Shown here piece by piece: positions 44,128 through 54,600 of a DNA stretch of 64,000 bases. Numbering within the stretch: the stretch's first letter is position 1; the number at the start of each line of letters is the position of its first letter. The notes under the pieces were generated by a model. It searched no databases and had not been told where the DNA came from. It was given only the letters and a program-made list of their open reading frames with translations. Location of the stretch: NCBI RefSeq assembly GCF_025989125.1, contig NZ_JAPDNR010000001.1:4948087-5012086 (forward strand), read 5' to 3'. The position numbers and the translations under genes are program-made. The DNA is from Chitinophaga nivalis (GTDB lineage: Bacteria > Bacteroidota > Bacteroidia > Chitinophagales > Chitinophagaceae).

Positions 44128-44682
44128 ATGATAAAGTTAAAAAACTATTGTCGCCGTTTTCTTTGATACAATATCCGGTCTGCGGTGCGCTATTTTCAGG
44201 AATGACCAATCGCTTACACGAGTACTTGTTGAAAAGGACGCTTTAATTCTTCTGGGGGAAATGATCACGATACCGGTATTATTGCTAATGGTTATAATGG
44301 CCTTGCGGCATTGGCAGCAGCTGGTAGTCATGTGCCTACCGGGCAGCTGGTTATAAAGATAGGAAAAACAACTATTAAATTTTCTTTCTCTTGATCGGAA
44401 AAATGTACGGGCTGATATTTCCACTCCCTACTCACTGACACCTCAGATGATCATCTGATGCAGTCTCGCCTGATCCCCCCAAGACAATTACCGGCAGGAG
44501 GCGTCTCAATCCTTCACCTGTTGGGCCCTCTGCAGTTTTATATTGTCTATATTCACCTAACCCCGTCATCTTAATATCAATATGTTAATAAAAATGGATT
44601 AACAAATACTGCTAAATAATTCTCTTATCTTTTTATAAAGAAGATAACCAATAGCTGTTTTGAAACACCTAAAAAAGAATTT
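44128..44682. other. intergenic, no supported gene
   Basis: A minus-strand frame at 44137-44424 encodes 95 residues without recognisable features. The last 90 bp carry the promoter region of the first bacilliredoxin gene, repeated nearly intact before the second: AACACCTAAAAAA followed by ATT and ATG. Confidence 0.5.
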
Positions 44683-45099
44683 ATGCCGTACTCTCCTTTA
44701 TTAGTAAAACCCTTCCGGGAAGAATTAACCGATGCCGGTGTCCGGGAATTGATTACACCAGAAGATGTAGATAAAGTCATGGGCCAGCAAACCGGTACCA
44801 CCCTGGTCGTGATTAACAGCGTTTGCGGATGTGCAGCAGGAACGGCGCGCCCAGGCATCCAAAAGGCGTTGGAACATACAAAAAAACCAGATCAGACAGT
44901 CAGTGTTTTCGCCGGACAGGACCTGGAAGCTACTGCCAGGATACGTAGCTATTTTCCGGATATTCCCCCATCCTCGCCGGCCTTTGCTTTTTTCAAGGAT
45001 GGTGAACTGGTGTACTTTATCCCCAAACACCGCATTGAAAGCCGGGACGCCAACGCAATTGCCAATGACTTAATCGCTGCCTTTGATGAATTCTGTTAA
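44683..45099 (+). CDS. BrxA/BrxB-family bacilliredoxin, copy 1
   Basis: A 138-residue thioredoxin-fold protein of the UPF0403/bacilliredoxin family. The redox motif CGC is in INSVCGCAAGTARPG, with the nucleophile and resolving Cys both present, and a third Cys is the last residue (FDEFC). Bacilliredoxins remove bacillithiol from mixed disulfides in the cytoplasm. The upstream block and the first 11 codons are nearly duplicated in the next gene. Confidence 0.88.
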   Translation: MPYSPLLVKPFREELTDAGVRELITPEDVDKVMGQQTGTTLVVINSVCGCAAGTARPGIQKALEHTKKPDQTVSVFAGQDLEATARIRSYFPDIPPSSPAFAFFKDGELVYFIPKHRIESRDANAIANDLIAAFDEFC

Positions 45100-45245
45100 G
45101 GGAGCACGAGCCATTGCATGTTCAAAAACACCTGCATGCTGCACCTTCGTCTTAACACCATATTCAACGAATGCTGCTAAATCATGCGCTCATCTTTTTA
45201 TACAATAAGTAACCAACACTATTTTGAAACACCTAAAAAAAAATT

Positions 45246-45662
45246 ATGCCGTATTCTCCTTTATTAGTAAAACCCATGCGGGAAGAATTAACTGAGATTG
45301 GTGTACAGGAACTGCTGACACCAGAAGAGGTAGATAAAATCATGGACCAGAAAACCGGTACCACCCTGGTTGTTATTAACAGCGTTTGCGGATCTGCTGC
45401 AGGCATGGCGCGGCCAGGTGTGCGAATCGCACTGGAACATACTAAAAAACCAGACCGGCTGGTCAGTGTTTTCGCCGGACAGGATCTGGAAGCTACCGCG
45501 AAGATGCGTGGCTACTTTCCGGATATTCCGCCTTCCTCACCTTCCATTGCGCTGTTCAAGGATGGTGAAATAGTAGCATTTGTGCCCCGGCACAGGATTG
45601 AAGGTCGCGATGCCCGTTCCGTAGCCGGTGACCTGATCGCCACCTTTGATGAATATTGTTAA
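45246..45662 (+). CDS. BrxA/BrxB-family bacilliredoxin, copy 2 (CGS variant)
   Basis: A 138-residue paralogue about 70% identical to copy 1, including the start MPYSPLLVKP and the C-terminal FDEYC. The motif is VCGSAAGMARPG: the first Cys is kept but the second is Ser. A one-Cys active site would act as a monothiol enzyme, or could use the C-terminal Cys as resolving residue. The gene has its own promoter-like region and a strong terminator, so it seems intact. Confidence 0.85.
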   Translation: MPYSPLLVKPMREELTEIGVQELLTPEEVDKIMDQKTGTTLVVINSVCGSAAGMARPGVRIALEHTKKPDRLVSVFAGQDLEATAKMRGYFPDIPPSSPSIALFKDGEIVAFVPRHRIEGRDARSVAGDLIATFDEYC

Positions 45663-45671
45663 ATGATCCCG

Positions 45672-45722
45672 GCCAGCCTGTAACGTTCTTTCGTTGACAA
45701 CATATTTACAGGCTGGCTTTTT
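45672..45722 (+). terminator. intrinsic terminator of bacilliredoxin copy 2
   Basis: GCCAGCCTGTAA pairs with TTACAGGCTGGC (12 bp, loop about 22 bases) followed by T5. Confidence 0.85.
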
Positions 45723-45869
45723 ATGGCTTACCCGCTGCACACCAGTGCATCCCGCAAATCTGATCGTTTCTCCACTTATGCCTATTTCCGGCTCCCTGCT
45801 ACTTCTTTATACACGGCCACCTCAAAAAACAGGTAACAACATCTATTAGGGTCAATGATACAGGATGAT

Positions 45870-45877
45870 TATTTTTG
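45870..45877 (+). promoter_or_regulatory. -7 element upstream of a GNAT gene
   Basis: TATTTTTG matches the Bacteroidota -7 consensus and lies 22 bp before the ATG at 45900, supporting that start over the earlier in-frame ATG at 45855. Confidence 0.55.
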
Positions 45878-45899
45878 CTGCTTCACGTACTGTTTCATC

Positions 45900-46460
45900 A
45901 TGGATAAATATTTATTTACCTCTCCCCGCCTGGGATTCAGGCACTGGCAAGACAGCGACACCCTTCCCTTTACTGCCATGGGCCAGGATGCTGCCGTCAT
46001 GCAATACTTTCCGCAATTAATGACTGCCGAAGCTACCGCTGCACTGATAATGCGCATCCAAACGCATTTCCGGGAAAAGGGTTATGGATTGTATGCAACC
46101 GATCTACTGAGCACGGGTACATTCATCGGATTCATTGGTTTTTCTACACCTTCCTTCCCCACCGATTTTACTCCCTGCACAGAAATAGGCTGGCGGCTAC
46201 AATCCGCTGTATGGGGTCAGGGACTGGCCACCGAAGGGGCACGGGCCTGCCTGGAATATGGATTCCGCCATTTTCATTTTCCGGCAATCTATTCCTTCAC
46301 GGCTGTACAAAACCAACGTTCCGAAAAAGTCATGCAGAAAATTGGTATGCACCAGGTAGGCCTGTTTGATCATCCCTTAGTCGCAGCTGATAGTTCCCTG
46401 CAAAAACATGTGTTGTATAAAATAACCCAGTCGGATATCATCTCTTTACAGCACCTATAA
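45900..46460 (+). CDS. GNAT-family acetyltransferase, RimJ/RimL-like
   Basis: A 186-residue protein counted from the ATG at 45900 (MDKYLFTSPRLGFRHW). TSPRLGFRHWQDSDT at the start and IGWRLQSAVWGQGLATEGARACLEYGF are the Acetyltransf_3 signature; NQRSEKVMQKIGM follows. The frame extends upstream to 45855, but a -7 promoter element falls inside that part. The substrate is unknown. Confidence 0.85.
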   Translation: MDKYLFTSPRLGFRHWQDSDTLPFTAMGQDAAVMQYFPQLMTAEATAALIMRIQTHFREKGYGLYATDLLSTGTFIGFIGFSTPSFPTDFTPCTEIGWRLQSAVWGQGLATEGARACLEYGFRHFHFPAIYSFTAVQNQRSEKVMQKIGMHQVGLFDHPLVAADSSLQKHVLYKITQSDIISLQHL

Positions 46461-46691
46461 CTACACCATAGCGCAACCCGTGCAGCTAAAAAACAGATAG
46501 CCGTAACCGTTATACCCAACGAAGTAACCGGCTTTAGGGGTGAACAGGCATTTATAAACTGCTGCAACAGCTATCTGAAAAACAGCAGAAAAAGGTCATC
46601 TGCCAATCAGCAAACCATCGCTGACAACATCTCCATAAAACCATGTCCCTCCATACCAGAAAAGGTTTTAACATCTCCTCAAAAAATATTT

Positions 46692-46722
46692 TTTGACATA
46701 TGTAGTCAACTACGTAGTTTTG
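46692..46722 (+). promoter_or_regulatory. promoter with embedded operator of the GNAT-MarR unit
   Basis: TTTG (46692-46695), 19 bp, then TAGTTTTG (46715-46722) match the Bacteroidota promoter. Between them is the inverted repeat GTAGT-CA-ACTAC (46702-46713), a typical size for a MarR dimer, so repression by the MarR gene of the same unit is likely. Confidence 0.7.
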
Positions 46723-46740
46723 TACCATAAATAGAAAATC

Positions 46741-47247
46741 ATGCAAACAGTTCCAGTTATCAACAGTATTGGCAACCAATATTCCCGGGAAGTGATTGAC
46801 ATTATTCTTCCTATACAGCAACAGGAATTCAACATTCCCATTACGCTGGAAGATCAGCCAGACCTGCTGGATATCGAAAACAACTATCATCGCACAGGTG
46901 GCGGCTTCTGGGGTGCCAGCGTCAACGGTGAACTGGTGGGTACCATTGCCCTCATCTCCCTCGGACACCAGGCAGGCGCTGTCCGCAAAATGTTTGTCAG
47001 GAAAGCATTCCGCGGCAAAGAATTCGGTATTGCCCAACAACTACTCCAGCACCTTATCGCCCATAGCCAGCAGACCGGCATCACGGATCTCTACCTGGGA
47101 ACGGTAGACAAACTGGCGGCAGCCGTACGTTTTTATGAACGTAATCATTTTCAGCAGATCGCTAAAGCAGACCTGCCTGGCTACTTCCCCATTATGAGTG
47201 CAGATAATGTTTTCTATCATTTACAGCTGAAAGCGGAAAACGTATGA
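46741..47247 (+). CDS. GNAT-family acetyltransferase linked to a MarR regulator
   Basis: A 168-residue protein. The acetyl-CoA loop is RKMFVRKAFRGKEFGIAQQLLQHL, and YLGTVDKLAAAVRFYERNHF follows. It starts 18 bp after the promoter's -7 element and its stop overlaps the MarR start (ATGA). In related arrangements the MarR senses a compound that the acetyltransferase modifies, so an amine-like or antibiotic-like substrate is a fair guess. Confidence 0.85.
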   Translation: MQTVPVINSIGNQYSREVIDIILPIQQQEFNIPITLEDQPDLLDIENNYHRTGGGFWGASVNGELVGTIALISLGHQAGAVRKMFVRKAFRGKEFGIAQQLLQHLIAHSQQTGITDLYLGTVDKLAAAVRFYERNHFQQIAKADLPGYFPIMSADNVFYHLQLKAENV

Positions 47248-47726
47248 CAAACGTAATCGATGAATCGGGTCTGCTGGCCATTGCCACGCGGTTACAAAGA
47301 CTGGCAGACCAGATCCGCAAAGACGGACTGCTGATTTACCAGGCCAATAACATTGACTTTGAACCGAAATGGTTTCCGGTCATCTATACCCTGCATAAGA
47401 AAAACATACTGAGCGTAGTGGAAATTGCGGCGGAAATAGGTTACACCCACCCCTCCACTATCAGCCTGCTACGGGAGCTGGAAAAACAAAAACTGATCCG
47501 GTCCAGAAAAGATAAAACGGATGAACGTAAACGGTTGATACTCCTCACGGAAAAAGGCAACGCGCTCGTTGCGCAGATGCAACCGGTATGGGACAGAATG
47601 GTGGCCGCCCTCACGGCCATTACCGACACCCGGAACAACCTGATGAAAGCCATTGATGAAGTGGAAAAACAAATGAAGCAGCAAAGCTTCTTTGAGCGGG
47701 AACGACAACTAGGTGAAAGCCATTAA
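47244..47726 (+). CDS. MarR-family transcriptional regulator
   Basis: A 160-residue winged-helix protein. The recognition helix region is VVEIAAEIGYTHPSTISLLRELEKQKLI and the wing is SRKDKTDERKRLILLTEKG, both standard for MarR. It is the second gene of the unit, overlapping the acetyltransferase by 4 bp, and probably represses the unit through the repeat at 46702-46713. Confidence 0.9.
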   Translation: MTNVIDESGLLAIATRLQRLADQIRKDGLLIYQANNIDFEPKWFPVIYTLHKKNILSVVEIAAEIGYTHPSTISLLRELEKQKLIRSRKDKTDERKRLILLTEKGNALVAQMQPVWDRMVAALTAITDTRNNLMKAIDEVEKQMKQQSFFERERQLGESH

Positions 47727-47792
47727 TACCTGCATCCACACAAAAATGATACTTTTGTCCCCGGAACGGTTCGAGAAATGCCCGTTGTCTTC

Positions 47793-48212
47793 ATGAAAAA
47801 AAAGTACTATCGCCACCGCCTCCTTTTTGGGCTGATGGCTGTCATTAGCGCCTGTAGTCAACCTGCTGCTTCCATTGTGCATAAATGGCAGCCGGTAAAG
47901 TTTACCTATACCATTTACGCAGACAACGCACAAAAAGAAGAAAAAACCGACACCCACTTTACGCCGGTGGATGTGATGGACTTCAAAGCAGATGGTACCA
48001 TCGACGATGGCGGGCAACGTTATGAAGCCTACCGCCTCTCCCCGGATAACAAAAACATCACGCTGGTGGAAACCAACGGCGCCACCCGGGAGTTCCAGAT
48101 AAAAACGCTGACCAACCAGCAACTCATCCTTCAAAAGGAAGACACCACCACCTCCCGCCAGGTACTCATAAAGATGGTGATGGAGATTCACTTCAAGCAG
48201 GCGGACAAATAA
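47793..48212 (+). CDS. small lipoprotein, lipocalin-like
   Basis: A 139-residue lipoprotein counted from the ATG at 47793 (MKKKYYRHRLLFGLMAVISAC, Cys21); an earlier ATG at 47778 adds 5 residues. The mature part (KWQPVKFTYTIYADN, VDVMDFKADGTID, RYEAYRLSPDNKNITL) has the strand pattern of small lipocalin-like domains that are common in Bacteroidota lipoproteins. A -7-like TACTTTTG lies at 47750-47757. Ligand and role are unknown. Confidence 0.6.
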   Translation: MKKKYYRHRLLFGLMAVISACSQPAASIVHKWQPVKFTYTIYADNAQKEEKTDTHFTPVDVMDFKADGTIDDGGQRYEAYRLSPDNKNITLVETNGATREFQIKTLTNQQLILQKEDTTTSRQVLIKMVMEIHFKQADK

Positions 48213-48215
48213 ACG

Positions 48216-50117
48216 TTAAGGTAACACCGGCAGTATAATACCAGAGCTACGGCGGTCGTCGTGATAGATACGGATCGTGGACCGCCGGAAATCACTTTCC
48301 TTTGCTTCATAGATATTCAGGAACTGCTGCGGATTCCTGTCTGCCAGCGGAAACCAGCTGCTTTGTATCTGTATCATGATGCGATGCCCTTTTTGAAAAG
48401 TATGCGCCACATCCGGCAATCGAAACTTCACCGGCGTTACCTTACCCGGTACAAACGCTTCGGGCACTGTAAGGCTGTTCCTGAACTTTCCCCTCAGGAT
48501 TTCGCCCCGCACCAGCATCTGGTAACCACCCATCGGATAAGGGCCGCCGGCATTGCGGGTTTTATTGGGCGGAGGCGCATCGGCATAACGAAAATCATCC
48601 GGGAAAACATCGATCAGCTTCACCACAAAATCGGCATCCGTTCCGGAAATACTCACCAGCAGATCCGCCAGCACCGGGCCACTCAGGGTTACGGCAGCCG
48701 ACAGCGGCGGCGTTTCAAAAGTGAGTACATCGTTTCTGCGGGCAGCAAAGCGCTGATCATCGGTCATATAATCGCGGGTACGTACATAATGTACATCGCC
48801 CGTATAGGGTACCGGACGCGCCGGATCGCTGATATATTCGCTGAATGCCTGTACAGGTTTCACCGGCTTATGCCAGTCCAGCTGCCCACCAGGTTGCAGG
48901 TACAACGCCTTGCTCGCGGTAGCAGCGGGCGGCCACTGCGCAAAATGATGCCATTGATTTTCGCCGGTAAAAAATACTGTGGCTTCTGCCAGTGTATCCA
49001 GGCTACCTTTATCTTTCAGGTAGTAATTGAAAAAAGGGACTTCTATATTTTGCTGATACCAGGCAGCTGTATTGGCTGCAAACTGTACATGTCCTAAACG
49101 GGTGCCATCGTTAGCCGCCCACTGGCCATGATACCAGGGCCCAATCACCAGCTTGTTAAAATGCGTAGCGCCTTTTTGCTGTTCTATGGCCTTGTACAGG
49201 TTCCACGCGCCGTAACAATCCTCTGCATCAAAGAGCCCCCCTACCACCAGTACTGCCGGCGCTATACGCTGTACATGCCTGCGGGCATCCCGTGCCTGCC
49301 ACCAGTCGTCATAATGCGGATGCGCCACCAGGTCTTTCCAGAAGGCGATACTGTCGCCCGTTAATCGGGTAAAGTTTTTCACGGGGCCGATTTGCAGAAA
49401 GGTCTGGTAGTTATCGGCCATCGGAATTTTCAGCGCCGGCACCGGTGGCACCGCTGTGGGCGCCGGATGCGGATAACCAAATCCTTTCATAAAAAAACCA
49501 AAACAGTCCATCAGAAACAAGGCGCCGTTGTGATGGAAATCATCTCCCTGAAACCAATCTGTTACCGGCGCCTGCGGACTCACCGCCTTCAATGCCGGAT
49601 GCCCGCTGAGTGCGGCCATGGTTGCATAGAATCCGGGATAGGAAATCCCGAATACGCCTACCTTTCCATTATTTCCCGGTACGTGGTGCACCAGCCAGTC
49701 AATCGTGTCATAGGCATCGCTGGCCTCATCGATGTCGGTACCTTTTTTATCCGGATTAAAGGGCCGTACATTCACAAATGCGCCTTCACTCATCCAGCGG
49801 CCGCGTACATCCTGTATAACAATGATATAACCCTCCCGGACATACGCAGACCAATAGCAGTTCCACAGGTCCGGTGTAAAATGGTCTGCTCCGTACGGCG
49901 CACAGGAATAAGGAGTACGGGTGAGCAGTACCGGATGCGCCGTGATTGTGTCTTTGGGCCGGTAGATCGTGGTAAATAAACCTACTCCGTCCCGCATGGT
50001 GATATACTTTTCTTCCTTCCGGTAGTTTTCTTTTATCCATAAAGAATCCCCGCTTTGCTGCGCATGTGCCGTAAAAAATACGGCCATGCACAGCAAACTA
50101 AAAACCAGTCGCTTCAT
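48216..50117 (-). CDS. CocE/NonD-family alpha/beta hydrolase (S15 type)
   Basis: A 633-residue exported hydrolase with signal peptide MKRLVFSLLCMAVFFTAHA. The N-terminal catalytic domain has TPYSCAPYG, VIQDVRGRW and the nucleophile elbow GVFGISYPGFY; the C-terminal part is the Xaa-Pro-dipeptidyl-peptidase-like beta domain (PPPNKTRNAGGPYPMGGYQMLVRGEI). Enzymes of this type cleave proline-rich peptides, glutaryl or cocaine-like esters. It is the third gene behind SusC- and SusD-like genes, which suggests the pair imports peptides or amides that this hydrolase processes. Confidence 0.85.
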   Translation of the reverse strand: MKRLVFSLLCMAVFFTAHAQQSGDSLWIKENYRKEEKYITMRDGVGLFTTIYRPKDTITAHPVLLTRTPYSCAPYGADHFTPDLWNCYWSAYVREGYIIVIQDVRGRWMSEGAFVNVRPFNPDKKGTDIDEASDAYDTIDWLVHHVPGNNGKVGVFGISYPGFYATMAALSGHPALKAVSPQAPVTDWFQGDDFHHNGALFLMDCFGFFMKGFGYPHPAPTAVPPVPALKIPMADNYQTFLQIGPVKNFTRLTGDSIAFWKDLVAHPHYDDWWQARDARRHVQRIAPAVLVVGGLFDAEDCYGAWNLYKAIEQQKGATHFNKLVIGPWYHGQWAANDGTRLGHVQFAANTAAWYQQNIEVPFFNYYLKDKGSLDTLAEATVFFTGENQWHHFAQWPPAATASKALYLQPGGQLDWHKPVKPVQAFSEYISDPARPVPYTGDVHYVRTRDYMTDDQRFAARRNDVLTFETPPLSAAVTLSGPVLADLLVSISGTDADFVVKLIDVFPDDFRYADAPPPNKTRNAGGPYPMGGYQMLVRGEILRGKFRNSLTVPEAFVPGKVTPVKFRLPDVAHTFQKGHRIMIQIQSSWFPLADRNPQQFLNIYEAKESDFRRSTIRIYHDDRRSSGIILPVLP

Positions 50118-50150
50118 GCTTGCTTTTTTTATGATCTCATTACGATCGTT

Positions 50151-51611
50151 TTATGGGTTCTGCGGAAAATTGACAGGGTCGTTGTGAATATCAATTTCGC
50201 TTTGCGGAATAGCAAACAATAGCCGGTTGGTGGTGAGTACCGGTGTTGCCAAACCATATTCCTGTTGCAGGTGTGCCTGCATAATTGTCAATCCTTTCTG
50301 ATAGCGGATGAGATCAAACCAGCGGTTATTTTCAAAAGCCAGTTCCACACGTCTTTCGCGGAAAATGGCATCCCGGAAGCTGGTCTGATCCGGCAAATCC
50401 ACGGCCTTTTTCTCACCAATATCTGCCCGGCGGCGTACCTGGTTGAGGTAATCGAAGGCAGGGCCGCCGGCGCTATAACCTTGTTCGTTCAGGGCTTCTG
50501 CAGCCAGTAACAACACATCGGCATAACGCAAGATCGGGAAGCTGCTGCCGGCATCGTTGGTAGCTGCCGGCGCATCGAGGTATTTCTTTACGTAGTTGCC
50601 TCGTTGTACCGTAGTTGCGTTGGCATAAGAGGTCGTATCCAGTGAGGCTGCCAGACGCTTGTCGCCGGCTTCATAGGCTTTCACCAGATCTTTTGTAGGC
50701 CTGTTGTTATTACTACCGCCATAGCTGATGCCATTGAAATAAAAATTCACGGGTACCATATCAGAGAAGTAGGTATTGCCTTCCGAAGGACTTAATCCTT
50801 TTTTAAACCGTACCGCAAAAAGCGTTTCTGCATTCACCACATTGGCAGGCGTATACAGCGCGGCATATTCCGGTAACAGGGAAGCATTGTTCAATACTTT
50901 GTTCAGCACCGTTGTAGCAGCCGCCCATTTCTTTTCTGTTACCAGTACTTTTCCCAGCAGGCCATTGGCGGCCAGGGCGGTTGCACGCCCATAGTCGTTA
51001 CCGTTAGTATAGGCAGCAGGCAGCAAGGTGGCCGCAGTTTGCAGATCCTGCTCTATGCGGGCATATACTTCCGTTACTTCATTGCGTTTGTCGTTGAGCG
51101 ATTCACTGGTGGTTTCCGTTTTGATCACCAGGGGTACTTTCCCGTATAGTCTTACCAGGTCGAAATACACCAACGCTCTCAGGAAGAGCGCTTCTCCCTT
51201 GAATTGTTTTTTATCGTTGTCGGGTATCGCAGCCCCATCTACCTGATCCAACACGGCATTGGCCCGGGAGATCGTCACATAGGAGCCGGCGTATACATCC
51301 GTCAGGAAAGGATTGGTGGTGATTTCGGTAAAGAGATCTATCTGCGAAGCAATACCAGCATTGGCGCCCCGGTCAAATATATCTGTATTGTCGCTGCGGA
51401 TCTCCATCAGGTAGTAACTGGATTTACCATAGGTACGGTTACTTTGTAAGCCGTCGTATATCGCATTCACTCCTTGCTGGAAATCAGCAGATGTTTTAAA
51501 GAAGGTGCTGGTGGTTTGATTCGACACTGGTGGCAGGTCGATAAAACTTTTACTGCAGGAAACCAGCGCAGCAGCAATCGTGAGTATGGTGGTGGTAACA
51601 GATAGTTTCAT
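50151..51611 (-). CDS. SusD/RagB-family outer-membrane lipoprotein
   Basis: A 486-residue lipoprotein with lipobox LVSC. The conserved RagB/SusD elements are visible: TPR-like helices, the ILRYADVLLLAAEALNE motif, FRERRVELAFENNRWFDLIRY and the C-terminal LLFAIPQSEIDIH. SusD proteins cap the SusC transporter and bind the nutrient. The gene is 11 bp from the SusC-like gene upstream and 33 bp from the hydrolase downstream, forming one operon. The ligand is not identifiable. Confidence 0.92.
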   Translation of the reverse strand: MKLSVTTTILTIAAALVSCSKSFIDLPPVSNQTTSTFFKTSADFQQGVNAIYDGLQSNRTYGKSSYYLMEIRSDNTDIFDRGANAGIASQIDLFTEITTNPFLTDVYAGSYVTISRANAVLDQVDGAAIPDNDKKQFKGEALFLRALVYFDLVRLYGKVPLVIKTETTSESLNDKRNEVTEVYARIEQDLQTAATLLPAAYTNGNDYGRATALAANGLLGKVLVTEKKWAAATTVLNKVLNNASLLPEYAALYTPANVVNAETLFAVRFKKGLSPSEGNTYFSDMVPVNFYFNGISYGGSNNNRPTKDLVKAYEAGDKRLAASLDTTSYANATTVQRGNYVKKYLDAPAATNDAGSSFPILRYADVLLLAAEALNEQGYSAGGPAFDYLNQVRRRADIGEKKAVDLPDQTSFRDAIFRERRVELAFENNRWFDLIRYQKGLTIMQAHLQQEYGLATPVLTTNRLLFAIPQSEIDIHNDPVNFPQNP

Positions 51612-51622
51612 GGTAGCCGGTT

Positions 51623-54600
51623 TTAGAAAGTAAGGTTTAATCCCGCTGTAAATGTCCGGGGTAAAGGATAAGTACCGTAATCTTCTCCCTGTGACAACGG
51701 ACTGTCAGGCCGGGCGTTTACTTCCGGATTATAGCCGGTATAACGCGTCCAGGTGTAGATATTTTGTCCGGATACATAGATACGCAGCCCGTTGATTTTA
51801 TTGCGGACTACTTTCGGATCGATGGTGTAGCCGATGGTGAGGTTACGCAATCTGACAAAAGAACCGTCTTCCACGTGGAAGGAACTGATCTGTGCACTGT
51901 TGGCATTGGTCACCCGATTGGCTCTCATGGCATTGCCATCACCTGGGTCGGTGGGCGACTTCCAGTAGCTCATTACTTCCGCCATCTGATTGCCGTTACC
52001 TTCCGCGTTGAAGAGGAAGCGACGTTGCAGATTGAGGATTTCATTGCCCTGTACCGCCTGCAGGGATACCGTGAGGTCGAAGTTTTTGTAGCGGAATTCG
52101 TTGGTCAGCCCCCAGATAAAATCCGGGAAGTAGCTGCCGATGGTAGTTCTGTCGTTCGCATCTATCTTACCATCCTCTTTCACATCTACAAACCGGCGGT
52201 CGCCGGGTTTGGCAGTAGGATAATGCGGGTATCCTTTCACCTCTTCCGCATCGCGGAAGACACCCCCGTTTACATAGCCGTAGTAGCTGCCAATAGGCGC
52301 GCCTACCTGGGTAATATATAGCTGGGAAATAGTACCGTTACCACCATCAGAGATAATCGGCGCATTGGTACTACCCAATTGTAATACTTTGTTTTTGTTG
52401 GCGGAAATATTGAAGCTGGTATTCCATACCAACGCACCGGTGAGGTTACGGGAGGTTACCCCAAATTCAAATCCGCTGTTCTGTACTTTACCTACATTCT
52501 TCAAAGCAGTGCCGAATCCGGAGCTCAGCGGCACCGGTACATTGAGTAATAAGTCGGAAGTAGTGGCCCGGTAGTAGTCGGCGCTGAGATAGATCCGGTT
52601 GGAGAGCAGGCCAATGTCGATACCGGCATTGAGTTGCACGGTTTTCTCCCAGGTCAGGTCCGGATTCCCGGGCTGTGTTACCCCTACGCCATTCACAGCG
52701 GTACCTGTGCCTGGCCCGAGTACATAGTTATTGGAGGCCATCAGGTCGTAGGCGCCGTAGTTGGCGATCTGGAAGTTACCGCTGCTACCGTAGCTGATCC
52801 TGGCTTTCAGTTCAGAAATAAAGGGCACCTTAAAGAAGCCTTCATTACTGATGAGCCATCCGGCGGAAACAGCCGGGAAATAGCCCCACTTGTTGTGGGC
52901 GCCAAAACGGGAGGAACCGTCGCTGCGGATGCTACCGGACAGAAAGTATTTATCGGCAAAACTGTAGTTCACGCGGCCCAGGTAAGACAGCAAAGACCAC
53001 TGCGACTCCGAAGAAGTGCCGCTGGTAATAGTGGCAGCGTTGATAGTTCTTACGGCATCATTGGGAAATCCGGTTCCCAATGTTTCGCTCGCGCGGGTAT
53101 TATTTTTCTGAGAGGTATATCCTGCCAGCACATCGAATTTATGCCGGGAGCCGATTTCGAACTGGTAGTTCAGGGTATTTTCCCAGATCCAGTTGACTGC
53201 CAGGGCAGTTTGTGCCGATCCTTTAGGGATGGTAGGCGCCGCCTGTTGTACCGGTTTGTAGCTACCCAATGTGGAAGGGCGGAAAAAATTGCGGCTGAAA
53301 TGATTGATATCTGCGGCAAAGAAGGTTTTAAACTTCAGGCCTTTGATGATTTCATATTCACCATATACACTACCCAGGTTGCGGATATGATCCATTTTAT
53401 CGTAGATCTGCGAAGCCAGTGCTACCGGGTTTTCTCCGCCGGAATAGCCATAGGCCCAGGTATTTTGTTTGTTGGTGGCAAAGGTGCCATCTGCATTATA
53501 TACCGGGAAAATGGGAGATGCTTTCAGGGCATTACTGAGGATACCGTCGAAGGTCCAGGGGCCTTCACTGTTCACCAGGTCGTAGTGGTCTACCGTAGGA
53601 TTAACGGTCACGCCTACCTTGAGTTTTGGTGTCAGCGCTGCTGTGAGGTTGGCCCGCAGCCCATATCTTTTATAGCCGGAGTTAATGATCACACCTTGCT
53701 GATCGAAATAATTTCCGGAGATGTAGTACTGGAATTTGTCGTTGCCACCGGCAGCAGACAGGGTATGATTTTGTACCGGCGCATTGCGGAACAGCGCGTC
53801 CTGCCAGTCGGTATTCGTCAGGCCGGGCTGTCCTTGCAGATAAGGCAGGATTTCCGGGGGTAGCTGATAGTTAGCGTTACCACGGGTGGCATTATCATCC
53901 GTGATTTTTGCACCGGGTACATTGTCGAGGTAGGCGGTGTTTTTAGCATCGAAGGTGAGTTTCGCCCATTGATAGGCGTCCAGCATTTTTATTTTTTTGC
54001 TGACCTGCTGAAAGCCGGCATACATATTATAGGAGAAAGCGGGCGGGCCGGATATTTTACCTTTTTTGGTGGTAATCAGCACCACGCCATTAGCGGCGCG
54101 GGAGCCATAGATGGCCGAGGCAGCCGCATCTTTCAGCACATCGATACTGGCAATATCATCGCTGTTGAGGGTGCTCAACGGGTCTGGCGCTTTCTGAAAA
54201 GAAGCCTGGCCTGTGATGTTCACCACATCGGTGCTTCCCTGCAGGTTTTTCAGGTCGTTGGAAAGCGGAATACCATCTATTACATAGAGTGGATCGGTAC
54301 CGGCGGAAATGGAGTTCAGGCCGCGGATACGGATACTGATACTACCACCGGGGGCACCGCTGTTCTGAATAACCTGTACACCGGGCAGTTTACCCGCAAT
54401 GGCCTGGCCAAAGCTGGTCACTGGCTGATCTTTCAGGTCAGCAGCACGGATAGACGTTACGGCACCTGTAATAGCCTGCCGCCGCTGTATACCGTAACCG
54501 ACTACCACTACCTGGTTCAGGGCGGAAGTAGCTTCCTGGAGTACAATGGTTAGTTGCAGGGGTTTGCCGGCCTGGATGACTTGTCCGGCCAGCTGTCTTG

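Noticed and set aside
44137..44424. 95-residue minus-strand ORF upstream of the GlxA-type regulator
   Set aside because: Low-complexity mix of Ser/Arg/Ile without motifs; the region more likely holds promoters.
52634..53863. 409-residue ORF antisense to the SusC gene
   Set aside because: Shadow frame of the TonB-dependent receptor; composition is what antisense to Gly/Asn-rich barrels gives.
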